From the IMG/VR virus record IMGVR_UViG_3300032296_003714, positions 43,330-107,329 of that record: a stretch of DNA of 64,000 bases. One strand, 5' to 3'. The stretch comes from a virus. The notes beneath the pieces are model-generated. The model did not search any database, was not told where the DNA came from, and saw only the letters and a program-made list of their open reading frames with translations. This document shows positions 8,186 through 16,900 of the stretch, piece by piece; the stretch's first letter is position 1; each line of letters begins with the position of its first letter. Position numbers and translations under genes: made by a program.

Positions 8186-10963
8186 ATGATATCTAACGAA
8201 GAAATTGAATCGTTTCTGCATGGAAACGACCCCGAAGAATTTATTGTTGCAATTGAATTCGACTACGCATCTAACTCCATCTACAAAATCAAAGAGATTC
8301 CTGGTAAAGGGAAAGAAATAAGGAAGGACACATTCATACCATTCGCATGGGTTGGAGATTTAAAAGGTCTCAAGTTTTATAATGATTCCAAAGGAGCTCA
8401 AAAAGAAGCCATGACCAAATACGGTATCATGATTGAAAAACTTGAAACTGCGGGAAATGAAAGGCTTGAGAAAGGAATGACTTTCATGGTTAAATCTCTA
8501 AAAGGTTATAGAGAGCTTATTCAGTTTTTTAGAGATGGTGGTTGTGACCCTTGGGGTGACAAGACGAAAGATAAAATCACAATTCTACCTCCTGTAGAAC
8601 AATATCTTATTTCAAAAGAGAAAAGACTATTCAAGGGATTTGAAGACTACAATCAAGTTACCAGACTTGTATATGACTTGGAGACAACTTCATTGGAACC
8701 AAAAGATGGTCGTATTTTTATGATTGGAATTAAGACTAACAAGGGTTATCACAGAGTTATTGAGTGTATGGATGAATCCCAAGAAAGAGGTGCAATTATT
8801 GAGTTTTTCAATATAATAGATGAAATAAAACCAAGTATTATTGGTGGTTATAACTCCGCAAACTTCGACTGGCATTGGATATTCGAAAGATGTTCAATTC
8901 TAAAGATTGACCCAAGAAAGGTTTGTAAATCATTACACCCCCAACATTCATTCACAAGAAAAGATAGTATGTTGAAGTTGGCGAATGAGGTAGAATCTTA
9001 TGTTCAAACTTCAATATGGGGTTATAATGTTATTGATATTATTCATGCAGTAAGAAGAGCACAAGCAATTAATTCTAGCATCAAGTCTGCGGGTTTGAAG
9101 TATATTACCAAATATATCAACGCTGAAGCTGCTGACCGTGTATACATTGACCATTTGGATATTGGAAAGATGTATGTAAACAAAGAAGAGTTTTGGTTGA
9201 ACATACAAAACGGTAAATACAGGAAGATTGGTGTTGACCCCAAGATTGATGCAATTTGTGAGAAAAGAACTGATGTTTATATTAAGACCACAGGAGACAA
9301 TCTTGTCGAGAGATATCTTGACGATGACTTGGAAGAAACTTTGAAAGTTGACCAAGAGTTTAACCAAGGTTCATTTCTTCTAGCTGCGATGATTCCAACA
9401 ACATATGAGAGGGTATCGACTATGGGTACCGCAACTTTGTGGAAGATGTTGATGTTGGCGTGGTCTTATAAACACAAACTTGCAATTCCCGCCAAACAGG
9501 ACAAGACAGACTTCGTAGGAGGTCTTTCCCGACTACTTAAGGTTGGTTATAGTAAGAATGTACTGAAGCTCGACTTCTCGTCTCTATACCCCTCAATTCA
9601 GCTCGTACATGATGTTTTTCCTGATTGTGATGTGACGGGTGCAATGAAAGGTATGTTAAAGTGGTTTCGTGATACTCGTATCAAATACAAACAACTTGCT
9701 GAACAATACTATGAGACTGATAAAAAGAAGTCAGAATCATATGGTAATAAACAATTACCGATTAAAATATTCATCAACTCCATGTTCGGTGCTTTGTCCG
9801 CTCCACAAGTATTTGCATGGGGAGATATGTACATGGGTGAACAGATTACTTGCACAGGTAGACAGTATCTTCGTCAGATGATTAGGTTCTTCATGTCAAA
9901 AGGATATACCCCACTTGTGATGGATACAGACGGTGTGAACTTCTCAAGTCCTGATGATGTTAACGAAAGAAAATACATTGGTCGTGGTTTGAATTGGAAA
10001 GTTAAATTGGGTAAGGAATACACAGGACCTGAGGCTGATGTTGCTGAGTATAATGATATATTCATGAGGGGTGAGATGGCTCTTGATACTGACGGTGTTT
10101 GGCCTTCTTGTATTAACCTTGCTCGTAAGAACTATGCGGTTATGGACGCCAAAGGAAAGATTAAACTTACAGGTAATAGTATTAAGTCAAAGAAGCTTCC
10201 GATATACATTGAAGATTTCTTGGACAAAGGAATTAAGATGTTACTTGAGGGTGATGGTAAAGCCTTTGTCGAGTACTACTACGAATACCTACAAAAGATA
10301 TATGACAAGAAGATACCTCTCGCAAAGATTGCACAAAGAGCGAAGGTTAAGTTGACATTAGATGATTATAAAAAGAGGTTGAATCAAAAAACAAAAGCGG
10401 GTAATAGTATGTCAAGAATGGCTCACATGGAACTTGCCTTGAAGGAAAACCTTAATGTTAATTTGGGTGATGTTATCATGTATGTTAATAACGGAACTAA
10501 AGCATCACAAGGAGACGTTCAGAAGATGACGGCAAAACAGATTAAAGATACTAATGCTGTTTTACTTCATGAAAACCCTAGAGCGAAACCGATTACTGAA
10601 GGTGTTATGGTTAATTGTTATATGTTAAATTCTAACATTCTTGAAACAAATCCTGATTTGACGGGTGATTACAATGTACCAAGAGCAATCACAACATTCA
10701 ACAAGCGTATTGAACCACTTCTTGTTGTATTCAAACAAGAAATAAGAGATGGTTTACTTGTTGATAATCCTGATGATAGGGGAATATTCACAACATCACA
10801 ATGTGAACTTATTAATGGACAACCATTTGAAGAAGGGGACCAAGATAGTTTGGATGAAGTTATGTCACTTTCTGAGGGTGAGGTGAAGTATTGGGAAAAA
10901 AGAGGTTTGAATTCTGATTATATGTATGAATTGGCCGAAGAGGGTTGGGAACAAAAATTATGA
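8186..10963 (+). CDS. gp43: family B DNA polymerase (T4 gp43-like) with 3'-5' exonuclease
   Basis: A 925-residue replicative polymerase. The proofreading domain shows Exo I at VYDLETTSL (D164, E166) and Exo II around GGYNSANFDWHW (D228). The polymerase domain shows motif A KLDFSSLYPSI (D463), motif B with KIFINSMFGALS, and motif C VMDTDGVNF (D580, D582). Motif C uses DTDG instead of the common DTDS. Length is close to T4 gp43 (898 residues). It would copy the phage genome with the SSB, helicase and recombinase encoded at 38-43 kb. Its stop overlaps the stop of the convergent minus-strand gene by a few bases. No intein or split is seen. Confidence 0.95.
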   Translation: MISNEEIESFLHGNDPEEFIVAIEFDYASNSIYKIKEIPGKGKEIRKDTFIPFAWVGDLKGLKFYNDSKGAQKEAMTKYGIMIEKLETAGNERLEKGMTFMVKSLKGYRELIQFFRDGGCDPWGDKTKDKITILPPVEQYLISKEKRLFKGFEDYNQVTRLVYDLETTSLEPKDGRIFMIGIKTNKGYHRVIECMDESQERGAIIEFFNIIDEIKPSIIGGYNSANFDWHWIFERCSILKIDPRKVCKSLHPQHSFTRKDSMLKLANEVESYVQTSIWGYNVIDIIHAVRRAQAINSSIKSAGLKYITKYINAEAADRVYIDHLDIGKMYVNKEEFWLNIQNGKYRKIGVDPKIDAICEKRTDVYIKTTGDNLVERYLDDDLEETLKVDQEFNQGSFLLAAMIPTTYERVSTMGTATLWKMLMLAWSYKHKLAIPAKQDKTDFVGGLSRLLKVGYSKNVLKLDFSSLYPSIQLVHDVFPDCDVTGAMKGMLKWFRDTRIKYKQLAEQYYETDKKKSESYGNKQLPIKIFINSMFGALSAPQVFAWGDMYMGEQITCTGRQYLRQMIRFFMSKGYTPLVMDTDGVNFSSPDDVNERKYIGRGLNWKVKLGKEYTGPEADVAEYNDIFMRGEMALDTDGVWPSCINLARKNYAVMDAKGKIKLTGNSIKSKKLPIYIEDFLDKGIKMLLEGDGKAFVEYYYEYLQKIYDKKIPLAKIAQRAKVKLTLDDYKKRLNQKTKAGNSMSRMAHMELALKENLNVNLGDVIMYVNNGTKASQGDVQKMTAKQIKDTNAVLLHENPRAKPITEGVMVNCYMLNSNILETNPDLTGDYNVPRAITTFNKRIEPLLVVFKQEIRDGLLVDNPDDRGIFTTSQCELINGQPFEEGDQDSLDEVMSLSEGEVKYWEKRGLNSDYMYELAEEGWEQKL

Positions 10964-11299
10964 TTGTTTCAACCCGTCAGATGATAAAATGTACCAATTA
11001 CCACCACAAAATCTAAATTCAACACACGCACCACGGTCCATTTCAATCTCATCGAATTCCTCATCAATTCTTCCCACATCTGGTTTTATTACCATATGAG
11101 TTAATGCCTTAACTACTGTGTGGTCTGTTGTTCTTGAATCTAAAGTAATTGTACTTGATGGTACACCTTTTACAATTACACAATCTTCTCCTTGAGTGGA
11201 GTATTCTGATTCTGAAACTATTGATACTTCAGAAGTGTTAAGTATTCTACCGTGAATTATTCTTTGTGATGGGATAGTTTTGATTATTGCCATAAACAA
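10958..11299 (-). CDS. small protein, unknown, neck operon
   Basis: A 113-residue protein, possibly starting two codons later at the second Met (11293). It is the last gene of the minus-strand operon and begins right after the stop of the neck-like gene. The chain is beta-rich: early TIPSQRIIHGRIL, then CVIVKGVPSSTITLDSRTTDHTVVKAL, and a C-terminal FRFCGGNWYILSS segment. That profile fits a small virion decoration, fibre or head-associated protein better than an enzyme. No family was recognised. The convergent polymerase gene ends 4-5 nt inside its stop region. Confidence 0.55.
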   Translation of the reverse strand: MFMAIIKTIPSQRIIHGRILNTSEVSIVSESEYSTQGEDCVIVKGVPSSTITLDSRTTDHTVVKALTHMVIKPDVGRIDEEFDEIEMDRGACVEFRFCGGNWYILSSDGLKQS

Positions 11300-12421
11300 T
11301 TATATTACATAAATTTGTCTTGGGAAAGCGTGAAACTTCAGTTGTTTATTTAAGTTTTCAGCAATTAATGCTTCTTTTTCCATTTGTTTTTCAGGTCTCA
11401 ATCTTTCCAATCTTAATTTAAGTTCTTCCTCAAGTTTTGATTTTTCGTCTTTAGATTCTGTCAACAAACTTGTGTAATCCATTTGTATTTCAGAGTCTGG
11501 TGTTTTGAGATTACCTGAATATTTTCCTCTTACTCTGGCTAATGTTTCTTTAACATAAGCAGTAAACCATCTTCTAACCCATTGTTTTGCTGGGTCATTT
11601 AAATCAGCCCACTCAAGAGTCCCAATAGGAACATCTGTAGGTAGTTTAATTATATCAGGGTTTTGTTTTAAACAGTCGTTTCTATCTTTTCCTGTTGTAT
11701 CGTAATACCAATACCAAACTTGCTTTCCTGCATACATGCTATAATTTGACCAATTAAACCTACCTCCCGGAGTGTTCATCAAATGAACTAATTTCTTTCC
11801 GTCAGGTAAACCTGTTATTCTATAAGTTAAACTACCACCTAAAATTCTATTCAAAATGTTTGCCTCTTGGGCTCTTAACAAATAATCAAAACCTGACATC
11901 ATAAAGTAAGAACCTTGATATCCAAATTGAGCATACCCTGCTTGGTTAGCACCAAGACCAATACCATCGAAACCAAATCCACCACCAACACCACCGAGTC
12001 CAAACATTGTCCAAGGTTGGTTACTGAACCATAATAGTTCGTTCACCTCTCTACCGGCGGGTATTTCATATAATTGTGTGTTTGCACTAAGGGTGAAATA
12101 ATCTTTCTTTAATACCCAAGGACCTACTGTTTGTAGACCTACAATCTTAGAATATGAATATTGAAACTGTTGTTCAAAGTTCATTGTTCTTGTAATCAAC
12201 GCGTTTGCCACGGATTGATTGTTCATATCAAGATTAACAAGATTTACCCACTGTGATTCGATAAGCCAATCCAAAATGTATTGTTGATAATCTCCAATAG
12301 ATAATTCCATTAGAGAATCCATCATTTCGTCTTGTATTTCAACACTCCTAATAGGAGCACCTAACAAGTGTTTAATTCTTGTATAAATCTGACTTCTTTC
12401 TGGTTCTGCTATAACTGACAT
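11300..12421 (-). CDS. neck / head-completion-like structural protein (T4 gp13-type, tentative)
   Basis: A 373-residue protein. The N-terminus has a helical segment with RIKHLLGAPIRSVEIQDEMM. The middle is Gly/Phe-rich (FGLGGVGGGFGFDGIGLG). The C-terminal third reads WFTAYVKETLARVRGKYSG, then SEIQMDYTSLLTESKDEKSKLEEELKLRLE as a charged helix. This combination, with a conserved R-x-R-x-K-Y/F-S-G turn and a long helix, is what I associate with T4-like neck or connector proteins, but identity is inferred by memory of the pattern. A TATTTATA box on the coding strand lies just 3 nt before the ATG. Confidence 0.5.
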   Translation of the reverse strand: MSVIAEPERSQIYTRIKHLLGAPIRSVEIQDEMMDSLMELSIGDYQQYILDWLIESQWVNLVNLDMNNQSVANALITRTMNFEQQFQYSYSKIVGLQTVGPWVLKKDYFTLSANTQLYEIPAGREVNELLWFSNQPWTMFGLGGVGGGFGFDGIGLGANQAGYAQFGYQGSYFMMSGFDYLLRAQEANILNRILGGSLTYRITGLPDGKKLVHLMNTPGGRFNWSNYSMYAGKQVWYWYYDTTGKDRNDCLKQNPDIIKLPTDVPIGTLEWADLNDPAKQWVRRWFTAYVKETLARVRGKYSGNLKTPDSEIQMDYTSLLTESKDEKSKLEEELKLRLERLRPEKQMEKEALIAENLNKQLKFHAFPRQIYVI

Positions 12422-12424
12422 ACC

Positions 12425-12432
12425 TATAAATA
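12425..12432 (-). promoter_or_regulatory. TATTTATA motif on the minus coding strand
   Basis: The coding-strand sequence TATTTATA is 3 nt before the ATG of the neck-like gene. It shows that the box keeps its orientation relative to the gene when the gene is on the minus strand. Confidence 0.5.
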
Positions 12433-12438
12433 TGTTAG

Positions 12439-14187
12439 TTATCTCATTTCATTAATTTTATTCATTATCTCTTCAACGAAGTCTGCATCATTTAAATTGT
12501 CACCCATTACAGTGGCAATAACTTGTTTTTTTGCAATTAAAATATCATAAATTAAACCTTCAATTGTGTTTTCAAATAGTGGGTAATAAACCAAAACATT
12601 ATTTTTTTGACCGATACGATACGCCCTATCCTCAGCTTGTGAGTGGTCTGAAGGTAAAAAAGACAAATCGTTCATTATAACAGCTTCGGCTGCGGTCAAA
12701 GTAATACCAACACCCGCAGCTTTTATATTACCAACAAAAACTTTTACCTTATCGTTTTCTTGAAATTGGTCTACACTATTTTGTCTTTCTATTTTAGACA
12801 TTGACCCATCCACTTTTACAGCTTGTTTACCAAAATGGTTAACAATCTGATTAAGTGAGTCTGTAAAATTACAGAATATGATAACTTTTTTATCTTGTTC
12901 AATAATATTTTCCGATAACTCTATAGTCTGTTGTATTTTTTCATTTGCAATTACTTGTCTAACTTTAGTCAGTTTTGTAAATTGAACAGTTAAAGATTTT
13001 GATTCTTCAGGGTTGCTTCTATACCATTCAAAATATTCCCCCATTAATTCTTCGTAAGCTTTAGATTTTAATCTCAAGTAAACAGGAGTAATGATTTTAT
13101 CAGGTAAATCCAAAACATCTTCTTTCAATCTTCTTAGTATTGTACCTGATGTTCTGTCTCTTAATTCCTCTAAGTTTGATGAACCCATCACATTCCAAAC
13201 TTTTCTTGGTCCTACTTTAAATTGATATCCTGAACAATATCGTATTACGTAAGCCATCCAATTTTTTGCAACAGGAGAATCAACTAAACTAAGAAGGTTA
13301 TAGTAATCAATAGGTCGTGATGTCATCGGTGTTCCTGTCAACAACCACAATCTTTCAATATCTTTAACAATATCATTAATTAATTTTGTTCTTTGGGCTT
13401 GAGCATTTTTTATGTAATGAGCTTCGTCAACAATAACCAAATCAAAATCCGCTTTCAAAATTTGAGAATCGGTTTTCTTTTTTGTATCGTGAAAGTTTTT
13501 GATGATATCATAATTGATAATTACAAAATCATGTTCAGTACTAAAATTTTTACTCTCCGCAATATAGACAGGTCTGTCAGTGTAGTTTTCTATCTCCCTT
13601 TTCCAGTTTATTTTCAGAGTTGCAGGACAAATGATTAGTATTTTTTTTGCCTTCGTTTCCAAAGCAGCAATAATGGTACTTGTAGTTTTACCAAGGCCCA
13701 TATCGTCAGCGAGAATAAATTTTTTATTCTCAACCAACTTTTGAATAGACTCTTTTTGATGTTCCATTGGAGGTCTGTTCTTATACTTTGAATAATCAAT
13801 AACAACATTTTTAACGGTGTTATCTTTAATCAAAGATGCTTTCGGAACCCAAAAATCACTTAGTTCTCCATCTTGAAAAAATTTTCCCCAAACATGATAA
13901 GCTTTATCACTCTCGGCCAATAATTTTTCTATCCATATTTTTTCGGGAACTACTGTTAGAAGTTTATCATTAGCAAATTTCTGTGCAAAGTAAGCGTCAA
14001 GAACAACCCATTTTTTTGCAACTTTGGGGTTCTTATTATGGTTATTTAAAATGTATTCGGATTGACTTCTAGTCGGATAAAACTTTCGGTTTATCTGTGA
14101 TTTTCTTTTTAGTTCTATAATATAATTGTTAGAACCTTCGTAAGATTCAAGTATGTCTAATGCCTTTGACTCTAACGTTTGTTCCAT
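12439..14187 (-). CDS. SNF2-family DNA translocase/helicase
   Basis: A 582-residue superfamily 2 ATPase. Residues 143-151 carry the Q-like HQKESI entry, DDMGLGKT is at 161-168 (Walker A), DEAH at 254-257, LTGTP at 283-287, and the C-terminal QAEDRAYRIGQ arginine-finger motif at about 517-527. The order and the RIGQ motif are diagnostic of the SNF2/SMARCAL1 group. In T4-like phages SF2 helicases (UvsW, Dda) remodel forks and R-loops, and this gene may serve that role. The N-terminal 130 residues lack known motifs. It starts 2 nt after the SET gene's stop, forming a tight operon. Confidence 0.9.
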   Translation of the reverse strand: MEQTLESKALDILESYEGSNNYIIELKRKSQINRKFYPTRSQSEYILNNHNKNPKVAKKWVVLDAYFAQKFANDKLLTVVPEKIWIEKLLAESDKAYHVWGKFFQDGELSDFWVPKASLIKDNTVKNVVIDYSKYKNRPPMEHQKESIQKLVENKKFILADDMGLGKTTSTIIAALETKAKKILIICPATLKINWKREIENYTDRPVYIAESKNFSTEHDFVIINYDIIKNFHDTKKKTDSQILKADFDLVIVDEAHYIKNAQAQRTKLINDIVKDIERLWLLTGTPMTSRPIDYYNLLSLVDSPVAKNWMAYVIRYCSGYQFKVGPRKVWNVMGSSNLEELRDRTSGTILRRLKEDVLDLPDKIITPVYLRLKSKAYEELMGEYFEWYRSNPEESKSLTVQFTKLTKVRQVIANEKIQQTIELSENIIEQDKKVIIFCNFTDSLNQIVNHFGKQAVKVDGSMSKIERQNSVDQFQENDKVKVFVGNIKAAGVGITLTAAEAVIMNDLSFLPSDHSQAEDRAYRIGQKNNVLVYYPLFENTIEGLIYDILIAKKQVIATVMGDNLNDADFVEEIMNKINEMR

Positions 14188-14189
14188 AA

Positions 14190-14588
14190 TTACTTAACCT
14201 CAGTATGAGTTCTCCCATCGAGCCAATATCCATCACCACCATAATATGTTAATATTTCTTCATATGGGTTTATGTTTTTGAGGGCAAAAAATTCAAAAGT
14301 TTCATTTGTTAAATTTGACCTCCATCCGGCATTTGGTGTATTAGAATGATTATACAAGGAACCCCAACCCCAAGCAATAACTTGTTTATCCCAAAAATCA
14401 GTACCTTGTGGCCAGTTAAATCTATAATCGATGAGAATATCACTAACTTGACCCTTAGGTATTTTTAGGTCATGAATTGGACACTCCTCGATAATCTCAC
14501 CCTCAATTATAAAAGTATTTGCAAAAACACCTAGTCCATGTATTTTACTTTTAGATATAAAAATTTTTGTGGGGGGAAATATTCTCAT
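14190..14588 (-). CDS. SET-domain protein (putative lysine methyltransferase)
   Basis: A 132-residue stand-alone SET domain. It has the N-terminal KIHGLGVFA signature (HGLG at 17-20), the central SLYNHSNTPNA motif (77-87) that forms the SAM-binding pseudoknot, and the C-terminal EEILTYYG motif (110-117) with candidate catalytic tyrosines. There is no pre-SET or post-SET Cys cluster. Small SET proteins of this size occur in bacteria, giant viruses and some phages. The target could be a phage or host protein. It is the first gene of the minus-strand operon and shares a 49-nt divergent promoter region with the 14638 gene. Confidence 0.85.
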   Translation of the reverse strand: MRIFPPTKIFISKSKIHGLGVFANTFIIEGEIIEECPIHDLKIPKGQVSDILIDYRFNWPQGTDFWDKQVIAWGWGSLYNHSNTPNAGWRSNLTNETFEFFALKNINPYEEILTYYGGDGYWLDGRTHTEVK

Positions 14589-14637
14589 AGTTTTTGTGTT
14601 AAATATATAAAGAAATTAAGTATTTATCAAATATACT
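14589..14637. promoter_or_regulatory. divergent promoter region
   Basis: This 49-nt A/T-rich gap separates the minus-strand SET operon from the plus-strand structural operon, so it must hold both starts of transcription. On the plus strand there is TATTTATC at 14621-14628. On the minus strand there is TATATTTG at 14635-14628, which fits the Bacteroidota -7 consensus TAnnTTTG, although no clear TTG element at the right spacing was found. The two boxes overlap by one base. Confidence 0.45.
14621..14628 (+). promoter_or_regulatory. TATTTATA-type motif (variant TATTTATC)
   Basis: The box is 9 nt before the ATG at 14638 and matches 7 of 8 positions. It lies inside the divergent promoter region. 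Confidence 0.4.
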
Positions 14638-15153
14638 ATGCAAGAAAAATTAGTTCCAATAACAAGGTTAGGTAGATTCTTCGGAGGAGAAGACTATGCT
14701 TTGGACATTGATATGGGTCAGGAATGGCTTGAGGGTGATATGAACTTCACGGTTGTATTATACCGTGTTGATAGATATAAAACCAAAACAGATGATGTTT
14801 ATGGTGAGGCTGTTTCCGATGGGATACAGTTCCTTCCTCCAGTAGAACTTAAAGGGTATGTTCAAATTTTAGCTCCAACAAATCAAAGAGTTGGTCAAAG
14901 TAAAGTTGAATTGGATGAACCGGGTAACATGAGGTTTTCCATATATCAAAAGTATTTGGATGACTTACAGGTCGATATTGCTTTTGGTGATTATGTAGGA
15001 TATTACGAAACTGAAACTAGAGTTAGATATTACAGTGTTGCGGATGATGGAAGGGTTGTTTCAGATAATAAACATACTTACGGTGGATATAGACCATTCT
15101 ATAGAACAATAGTCGCCACACCAGTAAGTCAAAATGAATTCAGAGGTTTATGA
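14638..15153 (+). CDS. connector/head-closure-like structural protein
   Basis: A 171-residue protein. A notable motif is ITRLGRFFGGEDYALD at the start, and the C-terminal half reads FGDYVGYYETETRVRYY and DNKHTYGGYRPFYRTI, which suggests a beta-barrel of the neck or tail-completion type. It lies just upstream of tail terminator-like and sheath genes, the position where head-tail joining proteins are encoded in myoviruses. Its stop overlaps the next ATG (ATGA), pointing to coupling. The exact T4 counterpart (gp14 or gp3?) is not clear. Confidence 0.5.
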   Translation: MQEKLVPITRLGRFFGGEDYALDIDMGQEWLEGDMNFTVVLYRVDRYKTKTDDVYGEAVSDGIQFLPPVELKGYVQILAPTNQRVGQSKVELDEPGNMRFSIYQKYLDDLQVDIAFGDYVGYYETETRVRYYSVADDGRVVSDNKHTYGGYRPFYRTIVATPVSQNEFRGL

Positions 15154-15569
15154 TTATTCTAATATCAGAATCACAAAAAGATGTTTTGAGGAAAAACATA
15201 ATTGGACAAAAAGTTATGGTATATTACAATCTACATAAACATACTTTTTCTGTGCAAAAAAATGGAATAGTTGTTTTACATGCCGATTTTTTGAAATTAT
15301 CTGATGTTGAATTCAGAGTTAGAAAGGGTGGGTTAGAAAAAGTAAGAAAAGAAAAAGTTAAGAATGTTCATGCGTTTGTTATTGGAACATTAGAAGATTT
15401 TTGTGAGTTCCCATGTCCTGATATTCCACAAGACATGGAAGGAGAGATTATATCATATAATCCATATAAACATGATAGCTTTGTTGTTAAGTCAACACAA
15501 GAACCAATATTTCATGGTGATGAGGTAAATATGGTTAATAGTCATAATAAAATTTATTTATTAAAATAA
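15150..15569 (+). CDS. unknown small protein, ISES-type N-terminus
   Basis: A 139-residue protein that overlaps the previous stop by ATGA. The first residues, MIILISESQ, resemble the N-termini of the proteins at 20165 and 20562. The rest is beta-rich with many Val/Lys and an FPCPDIP segment, and ends in NKIYLLK. No enzyme motif is visible. By position it may be a structural or assembly factor of the neck and tail. Confidence 0.5.
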   Translation: MIILISESQKDVLRKNIIGQKVMVYYNLHKHTFSVQKNGIVVLHADFLKLSDVEFRVRKGGLEKVRKEKVKNVHAFVIGTLEDFCEFPCPDIPQDMEGEIISYNPYKHDSFVVKSTQEPIFHGDEVNMVNSHNKIYLLK

Positions 15570-15570
15570 C

Positions 15571-16614
15571 ATGGCGTTTCCTGTACAAATAAAAAAATCA
15601 CTCCCTTTAGTTCCCAACAAAACTTTATACGCAAGAAGGGAACAACTTAAGGATTACATTAACAAAGACGGTACGTACTTACCTCAATCTGTTTTGCATG
15701 CAGATTTAGATAGAGGCATGTTAGATTTTGTTAAGAATGATTTGAAGTTGGTTACCTCAGGAAAGATTGTTCCAATGATTGATACAATCATAACAACTCA
15801 AAACTGGTCACAATTTGCAGAAACGTGGAGTTTTGTTGACCAAGATTTCAATGTCAGTGTTCCATTCATTACAGTTGTTAGACAACCTGAAGTTAAATAT
15901 GGTACAAACCCATCACTACAATGGACTATCCCAAATAGAAAAGAATTTTACTATGCCTCCGTACCAACATGGAACGGTAATCAAGAAGGCATGGACATTT
16001 ATAAAATACCACAACCAGTTCCTGTTGATATCACATATAATGTGAGAATTGTTTGTAACAGAATGAGGGAATTAAATGGGTTTAATAAAACTGTTCTTCA
16101 GAAATTTTCTTCAAGGCAAGCATATACTTTTATCAAAGGTCAATATGTTCCAATTATAATGAATTCAGTAAGTGATGAAAGTATATCAGATTTGGATAAG
16201 AGAAAATATTATGTTCAAAATTATGATTTCACTATGCTTGGTTATCTTATTGATGAAGATGAGTTCGAAGTTAAACCGGCAATATCCAGAATTTTACAAG
16301 TTATGGAAATAGAGGGGTACACCCCTGTCGGAAAAAAGAATGAACTATATCCAAAAAACCCTGATTTGTTTACCCAAGAATTTTTGTTTGTTACCGGTAA
16401 TACTATGTTAAGTGATATAATGGACTATATGGTAAACATGACTGTAGACTCAACTACAAACGTATCAAGTTATGATGTTTATATTAACAACCAATATTAT
16501 GGTACCGATGTTAATGAAATATTAATTAACACGAACGATGTACTTAGGGTTGAGGTTGTAAAAACAGACAACTCTTTGGAGTCAAAAATTTTATTTACAA
16601 ACAAGTTACTTTAA
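15571..16614 (+). CDS. tail terminator / tail completion-like protein (gp15-type, tentative)
   Basis: A 347-residue protein directly upstream of the sheath gene. The central part reads IPQPVPVDITYNVRIVCN, then NKTVLQKFSSRQAYT, GQYVPIIMNSVSDES, and VQNYDFTMLGYLIDEDEF. This order (beta strand, helix, Y-x-P-I-I loop, then beta-rich core) is what I recall from tail-terminator proteins of marine and environmental T4-like phages. The C-terminal 90 residues are an extra beta-rich domain (MVNMTVDSTTNVSSYDVYINN). It caps and stabilises the contracted/extended tail if the assignment is right. The gene ends tail-to-tail with a small minus-strand gene. Confidence 0.55.
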   Translation: MAFPVQIKKSLPLVPNKTLYARREQLKDYINKDGTYLPQSVLHADLDRGMLDFVKNDLKLVTSGKIVPMIDTIITTQNWSQFAETWSFVDQDFNVSVPFITVVRQPEVKYGTNPSLQWTIPNRKEFYYASVPTWNGNQEGMDIYKIPQPVPVDITYNVRIVCNRMRELNGFNKTVLQKFSSRQAYTFIKGQYVPIIMNSVSDESISDLDKRKYYVQNYDFTMLGYLIDEDEFEVKPAISRILQVMEIEGYTPVGKKNELYPKNPDLFTQEFLFVTGNTMLSDIMDYMVNMTVDSTTNVSSYDVYINNQYYGTDVNEILINTNDVLRVEVVKTDNSLESKILFTNKLL

Positions 16615-16778
16615 TTTTCTCCGTAGATATCTTTCTTCTCTTTACACTTTTCAAGAATTAATTGTTCAAGAAATTTATAAATTTTTATACCTTTCTTGTC
16701 ACAATATTTTTTCAGTACTTTGTGTACATCCTCAGATATTTTAATGTTTTTTATTTTGTTGTCGTATAGTTTACCCAT
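16611..16778 (-). CDS. small ribbon-helix-helix-like DNA-binding protein
   Basis: A 55-codon minus-strand frame: ATG at 16778, TAA at 16611-16613. The protein begins MGKLYDNKIKNIKISED, with the strand NIKIS followed by helix SEDVHKVLKKYCDKKG and helix KIYKFLEQLILEKCKEKK. The beta-helix-helix pattern and charged surfaces match Arc/MetJ-type ribbon-helix-helix proteins of phages. The stop overlaps the stop of the convergent gene by 2-3 bases. It may regulate genes or sheath expression nearby. The gene is below the size used in many ORF screens. Confidence 0.6.
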   Translation of the reverse strand: MGKLYDNKIKNIKISEDVHKVLKKYCDKKGIKIYKFLEQLILEKCKEKKDIYGEN

Positions 16779-16858
16779 AAAAGATAAAAAAGGCAGAATA
16801 TATTCATACTAAATACAAATAGATTATAAAAAGTAAAGTTTTTTCATTCGTTATCTAA

Positions 16859-16866
16859 TATTTATG
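16859..16866 (+). promoter_or_regulatory. TATTTATA-type motif (variant TATTTATG)
   Basis: The box lies in the 122-nt gap between the small minus-strand gene and the sheath gene, 34 nt before the sheath ATG. It matches 7 of 8 positions. Confidence 0.4.
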
Positions 16867-16900
16867 AATAAAAATAAATCTTTTTTAGAAACCAATAATA

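Noticed and set aside
9669-10355. Short frames within the DNA polymerase gene
   Set aside because: All lie in other frames of a well-supported polymerase and lack start context.
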